Shown: positions 44,701 through 57,629 of the stretch, piece after piece
How positions within the stretch are numbered: the first letter of the stretch is position 1
Layout of the letters: every line of letters starts with the position of its first letter
Origin: Gnetum montanum
Taxonomy: Eukaryota; Streptophyta; Gnetopsida; Gnetales; Gnetaceae
Assembly (NCBI GenBank): GCA_015680685.1
Contig: MNCI01014752.1
Coordinates: forward strand, 194,322 to 258,321
Reading direction: 5' to 3'
DNA length: 64,000 nt
Position numbers and translations under genes: made by a program
The notes under the pieces: model-generated
What the model saw: only the letters and a program-made list of their open reading frames with translations
Told to the model about the DNA's origin: nothing
The model's database searches: none

Positions 44701-45690
44701 AAGTTGGAAATCCCTGAGAAATTTAAGTAGGATCCCCTCAAGTTAAAAATATTACCCACCAGTATGGAATATATGTTTCTTAAAAATAGAAAATCAGTAA
44801 TTATCAATGCTAAGCTTGCTCCTCAACAGAAAGAAGAACTGTTGAAGGTAATAAATAAATGGTTGGAAGCCTTCACTTGGTCATATACCCCATTGCTGAT
44901 AGTGAATGGGTTAGCCCCTTAGTTATTATGCCTAAAAAGGGAGGCAAATGGAGAGTCAACATAGATTTCAAGCTACTGAATATGGAAACATTCAAAGATC
45001 ACTTTCCGCTGTCATTTGTTAACCAAGTCTTAGACACCATAGCAGGGCATCACTACTACAGTTTTCCAGATGGATAGAGTGGATATAATCAAATACAAAT
45101 AGCCCTAGAAGACCAAGCTAAGACTATGTTCACCAGTCCTTGGGGAACATTTGCATATAAACAGATGCTGTTTGGCTTGTGCAATGCCCCTAAAACATTT
45201 CAACGACTAGTTCTAAGCATCTTCCAATAGTAGATAGGAAATGGTGTAGAATTCTTTATGGACGATTTCTCCACCTATGGAGCAAACTTTGATCAAGCTT
45301 TGGACCAGTTAGAGTAAGTGTTAAAATGATGTGTAGAAACCAATTTGAGGCTCAACTAGTAGAAAAGCTATTTGATGGTCCAAGAGGGCGTAGTACTAGG
45401 GCACAAAATCTCACACATAGGGATAGAGGTAGACCCTGAGAAAATGAAAGTTATCCAAGGAATTACTCATCAACCAAAAACTGTCAAAGATATTTGATCA
45501 TTCCTTAGGAATATTGGCTACTATAGGAGATTTATTGAGATCTTTTCAAAGGTTTCCAAACCATTGGTGGAATTAAAGAAAAAGGATGTACCTTTTGAGT
45601 GAACCAGGGAATGTGAATCAGCGTTTCAAACTCTAAAACAGAATTTAGTAGAAACACTCATTCTACAAGCTCCTAATTGGTTCAAACCAT
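44701..45690 (+). pseudogene. E2 reverse transcriptase, decayed
   Basis: Motifs in order are WLEAFTWSYTP, then DSEWVSPLVIMPKKGGKWRV, NIDFKLLNMETFKDHFPLSF, LDTIAGHHYYSFPDG, TMFTSPWGTFAYKQMLFGLC, NAPKTFQRLVLSIFQ, and GVEFFMDDFSTYGANFDQAL with the FMDD catalytic pair near 45255. Between WSYTP and DSEWVSP about 40 codons present in E4 are missing. The thumb and connection region has SFLRNIGYYRRFIEIFS. Stops lie at several sites. Confidence 0.9.
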
Positions 45691-46055
45691 TCCATATCAT
45701 GACTGATGCATCCAACTATGCCTTAGGAGCCATACTTACATAGTTAGATGACCAGAAGCATCCTTATTACATCCACTGTGCAAGTAGAAGTATCGCTAGT
45801 GCACAAGTTAACTACACTACCACAAAGAAAGAATTAATGGCTATAGTGTTTGCACTAGAAAAGTTTAGACACTATGTATTGGGATATAAAGTATATATAC
45901 ATATAGATCATAGTGCAATAAGGTTCTTCATGAATAAGCCAATGGTAAGCCCTCGTATCATACGATGGCTTGTAATCTTACAAGAGTTCGATTTAACGAT
46001 GATCGATCGCAAGGGCACCGAGAATGTAGTTGCTAATCATTTATCTTGGTTGTGA
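45691..46055 (+). pseudogene. E2 RNase H
   Basis: FHIMTDASNYALGAIL carries the first Asp. YTTTKKELMAIVFALEKFRH carries the Glu, YKVYIHIDHSAIRFFMNKPM the second Asp, and GTENVVANHLSWL the last motif (usually VADALSRL, here with N for D). One stop is seen near 45742. There is no second aRNase H, unlike the nested Tat element. Confidence 0.88.
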
Positions 46056-46329
46056 TGGGACAACAAAGAGGACAAGTATCCAATTTATAATTATTTTTCT
46101 AATGAATTCCTCTTTGCTAGTGTAGTGAATAATCAATCACCCATGGAGACAAACTGGTATAGTAGCATTCTTACCTATCTCCTCATCCAAAAAATACCAC
46201 AAGAGTTAAACCTTAAGAAGAAACAACAATTTCTTCACCCAGCCAAGTACTTTATGGAAATCAATGGGCAACTTTACAAAGTGTGTTCTGATGGCTTGGT
46301 TCAATGGTGTGTTCCCAATATAGATCAAC

Positions 46330-47513
46330 TATGAGTTCTCCAAGACACTCATGAGGGTCCTTGTGGGGGTCATTACGTTGGAAGATGAACAACCATCAAG
46401 ATCTTGCTTGTAGGATATTATTGGCCTACATAGTTTTAGGACACCCATCAATTCATCCAATCTTGTGAAAGCTGTCAACATTATGGGGAAATGATTGCTA
46501 GAATGGAGGGTCTGCAACAATGGATCCAACCATTAGAACCCTTTGACATTTGGGGAATTGATTTAATGGGGGCAATTATACCAATGTCCAATGGAAAATC
46601 CTATATCATTGTTGCTATTGATTACCTAACTAAATGGGCAGAAGCAACTACTATTAAGGATTGTACATCATTGTTCAATAACAAATCATAAACAGGTTTG
46701 GTATGCCTTGTGCACTTATTTTAGACAATGGTACCCACTTCACAAATGCAACTTTTCAAAAATTAATGCAACACTTAGGGGTTGAGCATAAATTGACTAC
46801 ACCATACCACCCCCAAGAAAATGGTTAAGCAGAAGTCACCAATAGGGAGATTATGAAGATATTGACAAGAACTGTTAGCAAGTTTAGATGAGACTGAAGC
46901 ACTAAACTGAAGCACTAAACTAAATGATGTTCTTTGGGCATACTACTCCACATGGAAACTCCCTACAAGCTACTCTCCCTATGAGTTAGTGTACGGTAAA
47001 TTACCAATGCTTCCCATTTAAACTAAGCTATGCACACTATCCATGGCATGTGACCTCAACCTTGACCTTGATCTAGCATAGAAATAATAGTTAGTAACCC
47101 TTAACTTGCTAGATGAAAACTAACTAGTTTCCCTGTCATCTAACGAATTGCACAAGGCATTCAATAAACAACATCATGACCTAAGGATTAGGAAAGTTAA
47201 ATATCAACTAGGAGATAAGGTTCTCTACTAGAATCCCACACATGTGCCACAACATACTAAATTTCAAACATTGTGGAAAGGACCTTATATTATTTATGCA
47301 ACTTTTCCTTCAGAGGCCATCACAATATACAAACCTGAGAGCCCAAACAAGAAACTGTTGGTCAATGTACAACAAACCAAACCTTTCCATGAGCTTAGGA
47401 CAACCGGTACACATGCTACCTTTGTTGATGGACAACCTTGCTCACTATTTTGGATCTCATCCTTCCAACTGTGGGGAAGATGGCCACCTATGCTAACTGT
47501 TCTAGGCTCTTAG
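46330..47513 (+). pseudogene. E2 integrase, decayed
   Basis: The zinc module is HEGPCGGHYVG then CESCQHYGEMIARME. In the core, FDIWGIDLMGAIIPMSNGKS carries the first Asp, LILDNGTHFTNATFQKLMQH the second, and TPYHPQENG then AEVTNREIMKIL the Glu, in alternating frames. A 13-bp duplication (TGAAGCACTAAAC at 46895-46920) sits after the core. The C-terminal part has HVPQHTKFQTLWKGPYIIYA and NKKLLVNVQQTKPFHELR. The catalytic residues remain, but stops and shifts abolish the product. Confidence 0.9.
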
Positions 47514-49430
47514 TTCTTTTTGAATGTTTGTTTTACACATTTTTTTATTTACACATTCTTTCAACTTTTCTTACTTTTGTTTTGCACCATTGTTCATGTT
47601 TTTACTATTTCTTTGTTTACTTGATTTACTTTTATTTGTCATCTAATAAGTGCTCATGATGGTGGATTGAATTATATCATATTGATTGCTAATGTTTGGT
47701 TTTTACCCTTGAATTATGATGCTAATATTAAGGTATGGTTCTTTTGGTAAAACAAGCAATGAGTCCACGCCATCGAATCATCCATACAACTCTATGGTCT
47801 CCTTTGGCTTGGAACTGTATAGTCCCCTTTTTCTAAGTAAACTTGTTAATGAATTGGTGGCTAGGTATTTTTCAAACCAAGGAAAGACTCAAGGGATGAA
47901 AAGGGTGTGACTTCAAGGGGATTTGATGCATTGGTGCTAGGCATTCTCTTGGGTTCTTGGATGCTTTTTCTTGGGTTTTCTATCATTCTTACATTGTTCC
48001 AATATCAAGAAGCTAAGTAAATAAAAATAAGTCTTTGTATGGTGTGGTTCTCATGCATAAACATAAAAAGAAAAAAGAAAAAAGAAAAAAAGGTGGGAAT
48101 TCAAAGCACACCCCTTAGACATAATAAAGCAATATGGGCTACAAGCACTAGTTATGTAACTAGAAATACATGTTATCCATGCCTGAAGGTTTCCTCTAAC
48201 TAAGGCCCTTTCTCGCTTCATGCTTCTCCATTTCACTCTTCTTAGGATGGTGATCACTCTTTGTGGAAGCATTCTTGTTGCCTCAAGAGGATGGATTGGC
48301 CAAGTGTATTGATGTGAGCTCACTGAATGTGGTTGGTTTGAGTATGGATTTGGGATGAGTTCTACTTAGTTATCTTAACCATGAAATACACAAGGGGCTC
48401 TACACATCCTTATTCTTGGGATTCCATTCCATTCTCTCCTGTCCATCTTTCTTCCCATTTTTTACCTCATTGCCGATTTTATCACTAGTCCATTCTGGGT
48501 TGATGCATTGTTTTTCTTTGGTGAATTCTTGTAGGTAAGTTTCTAACTCTTGCTTCCAAATGACATTCTTAGAGCCTACGGACTCTTTGGTTTGTGGGTT
48601 TGTCAAGGGATAAAAGGCATGAGCCTACTTTGGGGAGGACCCACTAGCATTCCTTTTTGGTGCAATTGTTAATTTCTTTTCCTTAAAAATTTCCTACAAT
48701 CAATCATCTCTTGTTTCATCCCCATCCATGACATCTATTTTATTGGTGTTGCCATTATTATTTTTTCCCGTCTTTCTTATTCCTCATATTTTTCCATCTT
48801 ATAGCTACCAGAGGTTTTCTCTTAGTCATGGGGGCCTTGACACAAATTTTTCAATTTTCTCCATTTTACTATTTGCCTAACCCCTACATCTTGGGCAGTC
48901 ACTTGTGATAAATCTATGAACTAGTTTTTGCCATAACCACAACTCAGCCAATGTGCTTCATATCGAGGCAAGGTATCAATTACATTGTGGTTTATCTATC
49001 CTTGCTCATTTGTGACTGTGTTGTGTGTGTAGATGGTGATCATACACACAATGGATTGGGCTTGGAGGAAGCACTCAAGATGGACTGGAATTGGAGCATT
49101 TATGAAAGGAGCAAGTCTAGTGGCATGGCTATGGATAAACAATGGAAGGTGTAATCTTAGCATTGGTAGCAACACACTTCATTTTCTTTCTCTCTCATTC
49201 TCTACAAGCTGCCAAATAAAGGCTTGGATGTCATTTATGTATGAGTGTTCACCAAAATGGTCATGAATACTAATGTTGTAATATGCTTATTGATCCATTC
49301 ACTGGGCACGTTGAGTCTATCATCCCATTCCATTTTCAATTTTCAATTAGTTAATAATCTCATACCTTCCTAATATTTTGTGAAGAACTTGCTTCTTTTC
49401 TTCTATACTCGAGGATGAGTTTCCATTTAG
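47514..49430 (+). other. E2 3' noncoding tail
   Basis: This is about 1.9 kb without supported coding sequence, AT-rich at first (poly-T-rich 47515-47640). A shorter version remains in E1 (28231-28594), and an analogous stretch is in E4 (55750-57430). Such long 3' regions are usual in this group. Confidence 0.7.
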
Positions 49431-49441
49431 TCGTGGGGGTA
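49431..49441 (+). other. E2 polypurine tract
   Basis: TTTAGTCGTGGGGGTA runs directly into TGATGAGAGC of the 3' LTR. Confidence 0.85.
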
Positions 49442-50346
49442 TGATGAGAGCAGTTACTCTAGTGGTTACTCTAGTAGTTATTCTAATTATTAAAGTGGTT
49501 ACTCTAGCGGTTTCTTTAATAGTTATTCTAATTATTAGAGCAGTTACTCTAATTATTAGAGTAGTTGCTCCCAAGCCTATAAATATAGTGCCCAAGTGCA
49601 CAATTGAAAGAAGTCTTTCAGCAGTCAAGTAGTGAAACTCTTGTGGTCCATGTGAAAGTTAGAGTATTTTCCAAGTGCCTATAGTAGGAGGTCTAAGTGT
49701 GGATGGATCTTTATTCGAGCATTATGTACTTGAGCACACCTTGTGTATGGAAATAAAGATGAGCTCTTTGATTCATCCTTGCAGCACTTGATATTTATTT
49801 TCTTACACATTTCTTTTATTTCATTTTCTTATGCATTTATTTTATTTTATTTTATTTTATGCACTTTACATTTCTGTTATTAGCACAGCAATTCATTTTG
49901 ATCAATTTAGCAAATTGTTAAATTACACAAGCATGTCTACTTTGAGCATGCGTGTAATGCTTGGTAACCCAGTAATGATTAGCATTTGGTAATCCCAATA
50001 GTGTTGCACTAGTTCAGGATGTGTATGGCAAGTGGGAATGGATGCTTGTGTTAGGATTAGTTAGAACTTAGTTAATGAGTAGTTAAGCTAAATTAGTCAC
50101 CTAGTTATCTCTCTCTTTCCCTATTAGCATAGGATATAAAAGCATAAAAGATATAAAAATCATATGCCTCAAGCTTACTTGATCATACAATCGTGAAATA
50201 CAAGTAAGTGTGGGAAGACAACAATCAATCAACCCATCCTTGTTCCACAAGGATGCATAAGCACTTAGTTCTTGGAATTCGACCAGATCATGCATGAAAT
50301 GCTCGTATTCATGTGGTTGAACAAAGGGGTACCTCATCCCTCATCA
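49442..50346 (+). repeat. E2 3' LTR
   Basis: It is homologous to 40395-41275. The U3 repeat block (ACTCTAATTATTAGAG units) differs slightly in copy arrangement. It ends CATCCCTCATCA. Confidence 0.95.
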
Positions 50347-50351
50347 ATGAG
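50347..50351. repeat. Target site duplication (right) of E2
   Basis: ATGAG is identical to 40390-40394. Confidence 0.95.
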
Positions 50352-51580
50352 AAACATGAATATCGAAAAAGGTATCCTAAAGAAGATGATGATGATTGTA
50401 AACAACAAAGATATAGAATCAAGCATGAAGAATGAGAATGACACTATGAGCATCAAAGGGGGGAACTACAACCCAGCCAATAAAGTTGATAATTATGAAG
50501 AACCCTTATCAGCCACTTGTAGCATAATTAACATTAGAAAAGTAGTGTACATCCCTACCAAACATGTAAGGGATGGTCGCATCAAGTAATTGGACATGAA
50601 CACTATTCCAAAATTTGAAGGTGGATATAATGTGGATCGATAACACCATCTTCAAGCATTCCATGATGCTTGTGTCCTTTGGAATATCAAGAGTGACTGG
50701 CAAAAGTTAAAGTTATTTTTCATGATTCTCATCAAGGAAGTAAAAAGTGGGTACTAATCTTTAGAACTAGAATTGAACCAAAGATGGAGTAGCATGGTAG
50801 ATCTCTTCAATGATAAGTATCAAACCTACTCAAGAGTATCTAATTTAAGGAAAAAAATCCAAGGATGGAAGTAAGGGACACATGGATCCCTTATTCTAGC
50901 AATGAGTAGATATTATTCTCTACTACATGGATGTATGGGCCATGGATTTTAACAAAGAGAACACCTAAGGCTTATTAATGGATTAAGGAACAAGACTAGA
51001 GAAACCCTTGGGGTATATGCCCAAGGAAGATTATTAGAAATGATAGTGCATAAAATTCAAATATTGATAGACTAGATGGTCAAAGAAGAAGGAGAATTGA
51101 AGAAAAGGGAATCAACTAAGGAATACAACTAAGATCTTGTAATAAGGAAAAGAGATGATAGAATGTGTGATCGACAAGAAGATGAAACTTTAAAGGATGT
51201 CATTCAAAAGAAGACTCTACCCATTTAGAAATTAGTTATTGACATTCTAGAAAAGGTAGAGAAAATGTGGGACTCAGTAGATGAGAAATTCACTATTGCA
51301 CTTAAGATAGTGGAGAAGAAGACTAAACAAGTGCTAAACAAGAACAAAATAAAAAAAAGAAGAAAAGAAGAGATAATAGATGAGAGAATTACAAACATAA
51401 AAGAAAAGTTACTGCAGTTGAGGAATTTATAGACTCTAGTTTAGAAGATGAAAAAGATGCAAAGTGTGCCAATATGAACATCCTAAGGGATGTTGTCCTA
51501 TCATGACCCACTTGTAAGAATTTGGGGCATATGTGCTTAACCCAAGATTTGTCAAGAAGTAGATGCCAAAATGATTAAAT
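50352..51580 (+). pseudogene. gag: E4 gag, C-terminal part
   Basis: It resumes after E2. FEGGYNVD, HHLQAFHDACVLWNIKSDWQ, LFNDKYQTYSRVSNLRKKIQ and LRNKTRETLGVYAQGRLLEM are the gag core as in E1 and E2. A Cys/His piece (CQYEHPKGCCPIMTHL) lies near 51460-51510. Stops are frequent, many of them TAG or TAA in place of Trp or Gln codons. Confidence 0.85.
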
Positions 51581-52149
51581 TACCCATAGTATAATCTTAG
51601 AAAAACCTTTCAACCATCATACTATCCAAGCAAAGCCTATTCTCAGCGACAAGAGTAATACTAGCAGTAGTGGTAACAATCACAATCATGGGCAATGCCA
51701 CCACTAAGGTAGAAATATCCATATATTCAATATAATCCTTATGGATATTATGTTTAATGTCCAATCTCACCAAGAAATGCTTCAGTCCATACTTCCTCTT
51801 ACTAGTATCCACTAGAGTATTATAGGATGACTACTCCATGAATGCATCCTAATTCTTATGCACATCAACCAACATTTGGTTCATCAATTCCAAATCCTAA
51901 CTCTCTACCACGAGTACCATGACCGCTTATGCAAGGAAAACTACCAATACAACTGTAGAAAAAGAATGCTACTAGGGCAGTAAATACACAAGAGGATGTG
52001 ATAAGGAATGAACCTAGATCCACACAATGCCAATTTTTTAGAAAGAGTCTAGAAAAGGTTCAAAGAATGGGAATCTCACCCACATTAACACCATTCACAA
52101 ATACTCCTCAAGGAAATACCAAGCCTTCACATTCTACACATCCAAATTT

Positions 52150-52500
52150 AACCACTATCATGTTTGCTCAAACTATCACACATTGGATTAAGGTAGGAGT
52201 ACTTCCCAAGAAGAGAATAGATTTGAGAAGTTTCTTAGTATATCTCCAAATAGCAAAACATAAATCATGCAAAGCTTTATTAGATTTTTGGTTGTGAGTA
52301 AACCTCATTTCACAAGATATGTACAAAGCCTAGAATCTTCCCTCACTAAGGAAGGGCAACATATGATTAAAGCTTGTAGACAAGTTAATTACTATTCCAC
52401 TTAGATAGGTGGATGATGTCATTACCACCATAAGTGGCCTAGCACTATCGATGCTAAGCTAGGAATTAGAGACTTATGCTTGGAAATTTTCAAGGAAGAT
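52150..52500 (+). pseudogene. pro: E4 protease, decayed
   Basis: MFAQTITHWIKVGVLPKKRI is followed by CKALLDFWL, where E1 has ALLDSGFG; DSG has become DFW. VNLISQDMYKA follows after a stop. The later protease motifs are not recognisable with confidence. Confidence 0.65.
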
Positions 52501-52849
52501 GAGGTTAGAATCATATAGTGATGTTGAGTTCCATGTATCACATACAATGATAATGGGTGAAATTGCATGCAAAAAATCTAGGCCATAAAAAAAGGAATCA
52601 ATACAACATGCAATCAATGTGTAGAAGATATGTGTGTGAAACAATGCCTATATGCAACAGCCACCAAATAAGAAGGTACCTAATGACTGATTATTGAAAA
52701 AGAGATAGAGTCCAAAATTTACACAAAACCATATAATCAAATTATAGGTTCCTATGTTGAAGAAGCTAATGAGTTAGAGTAGTTAAGGAAGAAAGATTCC
52801 TGTGTATACTCACATCAAGAAGAATACATTGAGTGGGGATAGCTAGAAA

Positions 52850-53970
52850 TCCCAGACAAGTTTGAAAAAGAACCTTTAGAGTTGAAAGCCCTACCAGAAG
52901 TACTAAAATATGCTTTTCTAAATAATAAGAAATTGATAATTATTAATGTTAATCTTGATAAAGAATAGAAGAGAAGATTATTAGAAGTGATGAATAAATG
53001 GCTGACAACATTTGCATGGTCCTATGATGAAATAACAGGTATTAATCCATGCATATGCCAACATCAAATTTATATAGATTTAGCTATCAAACCATGTCAC
53101 TAGCATTTAAGAAGATTGAATCCTAAATGTAAAGAAGTGGTAAAATAAGAATTGAAGAAGCTATTAAAAGTAGAATTCATTTGTCCAATAGCATATAGTG
53201 AATGGGTTAGTCCCTCAGTCATGATCCCAAAGAAAGGTGGCAAGTGAAGGATCTACATTAACTTTTAGTTGAATTTAGTAACATTCAAGAACCACTTAAC
53301 TCTATCATTTGTTGGCCAAGTCCTTGATACCATTATATGACATCAATATTGCAATTTACTTGATGGATACATCAAGTATAATAATATTTGCATTGTACAA
53401 GAAGATTAGGAGAAGACCACATTCACTAGTCCATGGAGGACATTTGCCTACAATCAGATATTTTTTGACTTATGTAATGCTCCCACTACTTTTCAAAGAC
53501 TAGTACTCAGCATCTTCCAAAATCATATTGGTAATGGAGTAGAGGTATTCATGGATGATTTTTTCACTTATGAGCTAGACTGCAAATAAGCATTGGACTA
53601 ACTAGAGTAGCTTTTGAAAAGATGTGTCAAAACTAATTTAAAGATCAATTTACAAAAAATCCATCTAATAATCCAAGAAAATATTGTTCTAGGACATAGA
53701 GTATCTCAAAAAGGAATATAGATAGATCTAGATTAAATAAGAATCATTCAACATATCACCTAGAGGCCACAAACTATTAAGGATGTTAGATCATTCCTTA
53801 GTCATACAAGATACTATAGAAGATTCATTGAAAATTTTTCAAACATAGCAAAGCAACTAGTGGAACTAACAAAGAAAGATGCACTATTCCAATGGACAAA
53901 ATAATGTGAGAAGGCATTCAAGAAATTAAAGAAGAAGTTGATTGAAGCATCAATCCTTCAAGCTCTGGAT
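52850..53970 (+). pseudogene. E4 reverse transcriptase, decayed
   Basis: WLTTFAWSYDEITGINPCI (upstream part missing in E2), PIAYSEWVSPSVMIPKKGGK, VTFKNHLTLSFVGQVLDTII, TTFTSPWRTFAYNQIFFDLC, NAPTTFQRLVLSIFQNHIGN and GVEVFMDDFFTYE (FMDD near 53550) appear in order. RSFLSHTRYYRRFIENFSNI marks the connection. Many stops. This copy shows what E2 has lost at its RT N-terminus. Confidence 0.88.
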
Positions 53971-53974
53971 TAGT

Positions 53975-54345
53975 CTAAGCCCTTCCACATTATGAAAGAT
54001 GCTTCAAACTACATAGTGGGCATAGTATTTACTCAGTTCGATGAGCAAAAAAGACCATATTGCATACATTATGCCAGTCAAAGCATCAATAGAGCATAAC
54101 TCAACTACATCCTACAGAAAAGGAGCTTATGGTCATGGTGTATGTCCTTGAAAAATTTAGATATTATTGCTCAGGTATCCTATTAATGTCCAAATGGATC
54201 ACAATGCCATTAGGTTTTTAATGAATAAACTAGTGCTTAGTCCAATGGTGATATAATGGCTTGTGATACTACAGGAGTTTGACATCACAATAATAGACAA
54301 GAAAGGAACTAAAAATGTTGTAGCAGATCATTTATCAAGACTAAG
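53975..54345 (+). pseudogene. E4 RNase H, decayed
   Basis: FHIMKDASNYIVGIVFTQFD, PYCIHYASQSINRA, then after a frame change the equivalents of the E2 RFFMNKPM and ENVVANHLS segments (near 54210 and 54325). It is heavily broken. Confidence 0.75.
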
Positions 54346-54599
54346 ATGGGAACCGTAGGAATAGGATAAACCATTATCAGACTAATTTCCCAATGAAAAT
54401 TTGTTTACAAAGACAACAATTACTATCAACTCAACAGGTAAGTCATGGATTACTGACTACATGACTTATCTCACTACCTAAGAGCTTTCTATTGAGTGGA
54501 ATAAGAAACAAAAGGAGCAATTCCTCCATAGAGTTAAACAATACATGGAAATTAATGAAAATATTTATAAGATTCATGTCGATTTATTAGTTAGATGGT

Positions 54600-55690
54600 G
54601 TGTTCCATAAGAGAACCAATAAAGAATCTTTTAAGATGTGCATGAGGGACCATGTGGTGGTCACTATGTAGGATGCAGAATAACACTAAAGCTGATTATG
54701 GTAGGTTGCTTTTGGCCTATCATATTCATGGATGCACACAAATTCATTCAATCTTGTAAATGATGCTAGTTTGATGAAGGAATAAGTACTAGAAATGAAG
54801 GGCCATAAGAATGGATCCAACCATTAGAACCATTTGACATATGGGGAGTTGATTTTATGGGGTCCATTGCATCGATGCCCAATAGGAAATCATATATTAT
54901 AATGATAGTTGATTATGATACAAAATAGGTAGAAGCAACTATAGTTAAAGACTGCATAGCTAAAATAGCTACTAAATTATTTCAACTTGTGGTGAATAGG
55001 TTTAGAGTACCATGCATGCTCATATTTGACAATAGAACACATTTCATAGGAGCTACATTTAAGAAGCTTATGCAATAACTTAGGATGAACCACAAACTAA
55101 CTACACGATACCATCCCCAAGCAAATGGTCAAGCAAAAGTGACTGACCAAGAAATTACTAGAATATTAACTAGAATAGTTAGTTTATTTTGAAAGGACTA
55201 GAGCACTAAGTTGAATGATGCTCTATGAGCGTACAGATCCACATGAAAAATCCCAATAATATACTCACCCTATGAGCTAGTTCATGGGAAACTTCCCATA
55301 CTACCAATCCAAGTAGAGCTACAAACCTTAGCTACTAGTAGTAATCTTGACTTGGATCTAAACTTAGCTAAAAAAGAATGCCTTATGAACCATAGCCTTC
55401 TAGAGGAAAATAGACTTGTAGCTATAATTAGTAATGAAATATACAAGATATACTCCAAATATAGGCATGATGCAAGAGTATGACAAGTGTTAATATAGCT
55501 AGGTGATAAATTCCTCTACTACAATCCCAGTCATGTGCCACAAAAGGCTAAGTTCCAAACCTTATGGGAAGGATCCTATATCATCCATGTAACATACCAA
55601 TGAAGCACCATGCAGATCTATCACCCAAATAGTCCACACAAGCTTATCTTGGTCCATATTTAGCAAGTCAAACCATTCTACAAACATCCC
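54600..55690 (+). pseudogene. E4 integrase, decayed
   Basis: The zinc module is EGPCGGHYVGCRITLKLIMV, with the second cysteine pair damaged. The core has PLEPFDIWGVDFMGSIASMP (first Asp), CMLIFDNRTHFIGATFKKLM (second Asp) and YHPQANGQAKVTDQEITRIL, where the catalytic Glu of GQAEVT is Lys. The C-terminal part has DKFLYYNPSHVPQKAKFQTL and EGSYIIHVTYQ. Stops occur at many sites. Confidence 0.88.
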
Positions 55691-55749
55691 AACTCCTCTA
55701 TGGATTCTACCTTGTCCACTAAACCATCTTCAACCTATTCAATCTTCTA

Positions 55750-57430
55750 GTTAATTGTTTTTAATAATAGTCATAGGGGTGTTCTATGTGACACTTAGGC
55801 ATTGAACTTTTCTTTTTCTTTTCTTACTACTTTTCCACATTCTTGATATCTTTTCTATTCTTTTATACTTTTCCCATTTCTTAATCATCTTATATTCTTT
55901 AATATTTTTTAAATTCTTTCTTCATTTTTCTATTCTTATTGTTTTTCTATGATTTTTTTATCATTTTTCTTATACATACTTTTGTTGGTTTTCCAATAAA
56001 GTGCAAAGGACTAAAGTAAGATGTAGTCCTAATAATGTAAAATTATCCTATGTTAGCAAATCATGGAAGGATTGATTCTATATATAATGAGATCACATCA
56101 TTGATCCATTCATTTCCAATAATAAGAGGTTCTTACCATGTTCATAATGACATTCTTTTCCTAATAAGACTAAAATAAACTTATGATCGTTGTTCCTAAA
56201 TAGAAAAGTGAAGAACCAAGAGGAAATGAAAAGGGTATGACATTAATGGGATATATGGATTCTCTAATACTACAACTATAAGTTTTATCTTATTGTTAAG
56301 GTTGTATTATTTTCTTGAGTTCTAACAAAAAAATGGACATAGGAGTATAATAAACATTGCCTTACCATGTCACTAGAAAGACATGATACCCATGCCTAAA
56401 GGTAGGCCTCTTCTTAGAAATCTCAAAACTAAAGTGTACTATTAATAAAATCCTTCTTTAAGCTACATTGCCAAGTGATAATGCTTTTTGTAGTAATGGT
56501 AGTCTTATGGTTGCTAGAATTGGGATGATACAATGTAGTTTCACTAGTAAGTAGTACAGACTTAGTTTGGATCTTGGACAAAAAGGCTAATGATTGCTTT
56601 AACCATACATCACATATAAGAATTCATTATGCTTATGATAAGAAACATCATGTCCCAATTTCTACAATCTTGTCTAATCCCATTCTAGTATATATAATTA
56701 TAATTCAATGGTTTTGTATAATATAGTGTTATTTTTCCATTCTAACAATAATAACATGTGTGTTTTGCAAGATAGGTATGTTCTACATTCAACTCCTTAT
56801 GTGCCTATGGACACTTATAGATGTGGTTATACAAGGGCACGAAGGGCTGGATCTTACTTTAGGGAGGATCCACTTATATAACTTTTGTATTTCATACCTG
56901 ATGACCGATTCCACATCATCTTGTGTTTCAAGATACTTTAATCATCAATGTTTACTTTCCTAAATTTTCATATATGATCATACTTTTGGCAATTCTCACT
57001 ACCATATCTTATACATCTGATTGACCTTCTTTGCCAAAGATTCCTTTTTCATGATCTTTGATCATCAAATTTTCATAATATGAGCATCATCTATGATCAA
57101 AGACCCTTTATAAATATTCTACATATTCCAAATTATCCATTTGACTCAATTGTTTCACCAAAATGGCTTAAAATCAAATGTTTTTGATGGTGACATCATA
57201 GCTATAATGTATTAGGCCCTACAACGTTGAAGCTACGATGTTGCATCGAGAAAAATCTATATATATGCATGAAGAGTTAGAAAATTTTTTATTTTCACAT
57301 TTTGAAGAAATGGGAATTAATGCTATTTTTTTGAGTCTCTGATGCTTGAACTTCCTAGGTCCATTACTTCCTCACCATAACTCTAATTTACATGATTTTT
57401 GAATCCTCTTGATCACAAAGTAACCAACTT
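55750..57430 (+). other. E4 3' noncoding tail
   Basis: AT-rich and without supported genes. It parallels the long tails of E1 and E2. A segment at about 57185-57300 (GACATCATAGCTATAATG and CTATATATATGC) recalls U3/TATA sequence of the E4 5' LTR but is not aligned well enough to call an LTR. Confidence 0.6.
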
Positions 57431-57444
57431 AGTCATGGGGGAGA
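57431..57444 (+). other. E4 polypurine tract without a following LTR
   Basis: CTTAGTCATGGGGGAGAG matches the tracts of E1 and E2, but TATTATGTGTAG follows instead of TGATGAG. The 3' LTR is missing or unrecognisable. Confidence 0.6.
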
Positions 57445-57629
57445 GTATTATGTGTAGAAAAGTCAAATAAAGCCAAATGTTTCTAACTTTAGAATTAAAT
57501 ATCAAGGGTAAGAATAAAGAACAAGTAAGAATATTTTAATCAATTAATTAAATAAAAGCTAATGAACCTAACTAATTCTCCTAGCTAACCATCCAATAAT
57601 ACAATAAACAAGAAAGGATAATTATGAGA

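Larger units (their letters stand above)
40395..50346 (+). mobile_element. E2: Ty3/Gypsy element with all domains, inserted in E4 gag
   Basis: LTRs lie at 40395-41275 and 49442-50346, with exact ATGAG on both sides. The primer site, gag, protease, RT, RNase H, integrase, a long noncoding tail and the polypurine tract are in canonical Gypsy order. The length is 9,952 bp. Stops occur in every domain and RT has a deletion of its N-terminal part, so it is not autonomous now. It is closely related to E1 but its U3 is different. Confidence 0.95.
36845..57444 (+). mobile_element. E4: old Ty3/Gypsy element split by two later insertions
   Basis: It consists of a 5' LTR (36845-39491, split by the Tat solo LTR), gag part one (39641-40389), the insertion of E2, then gag, protease, RT, RNase H and integrase (50352-55690), a noncoding tail and a purine tract at 57431-57444. 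The distance from LTR end to the first conserved gag segment is about the same as in E2 (about 290 bp), which supports this LTR as belonging to the element. No 3' LTR follows the purine tract. It is the most degraded of the three related elements, with very many stops. Confidence 0.82.

Noticed and set aside
47514-49430. Possible envelope-like ORF in the long 3' region of E2, as in some Athila elements
   Set aside because: The frames are short and on both strands, without a signal peptide or transmembrane pattern, and they are not conserved in the matching parts of E1 or E4.
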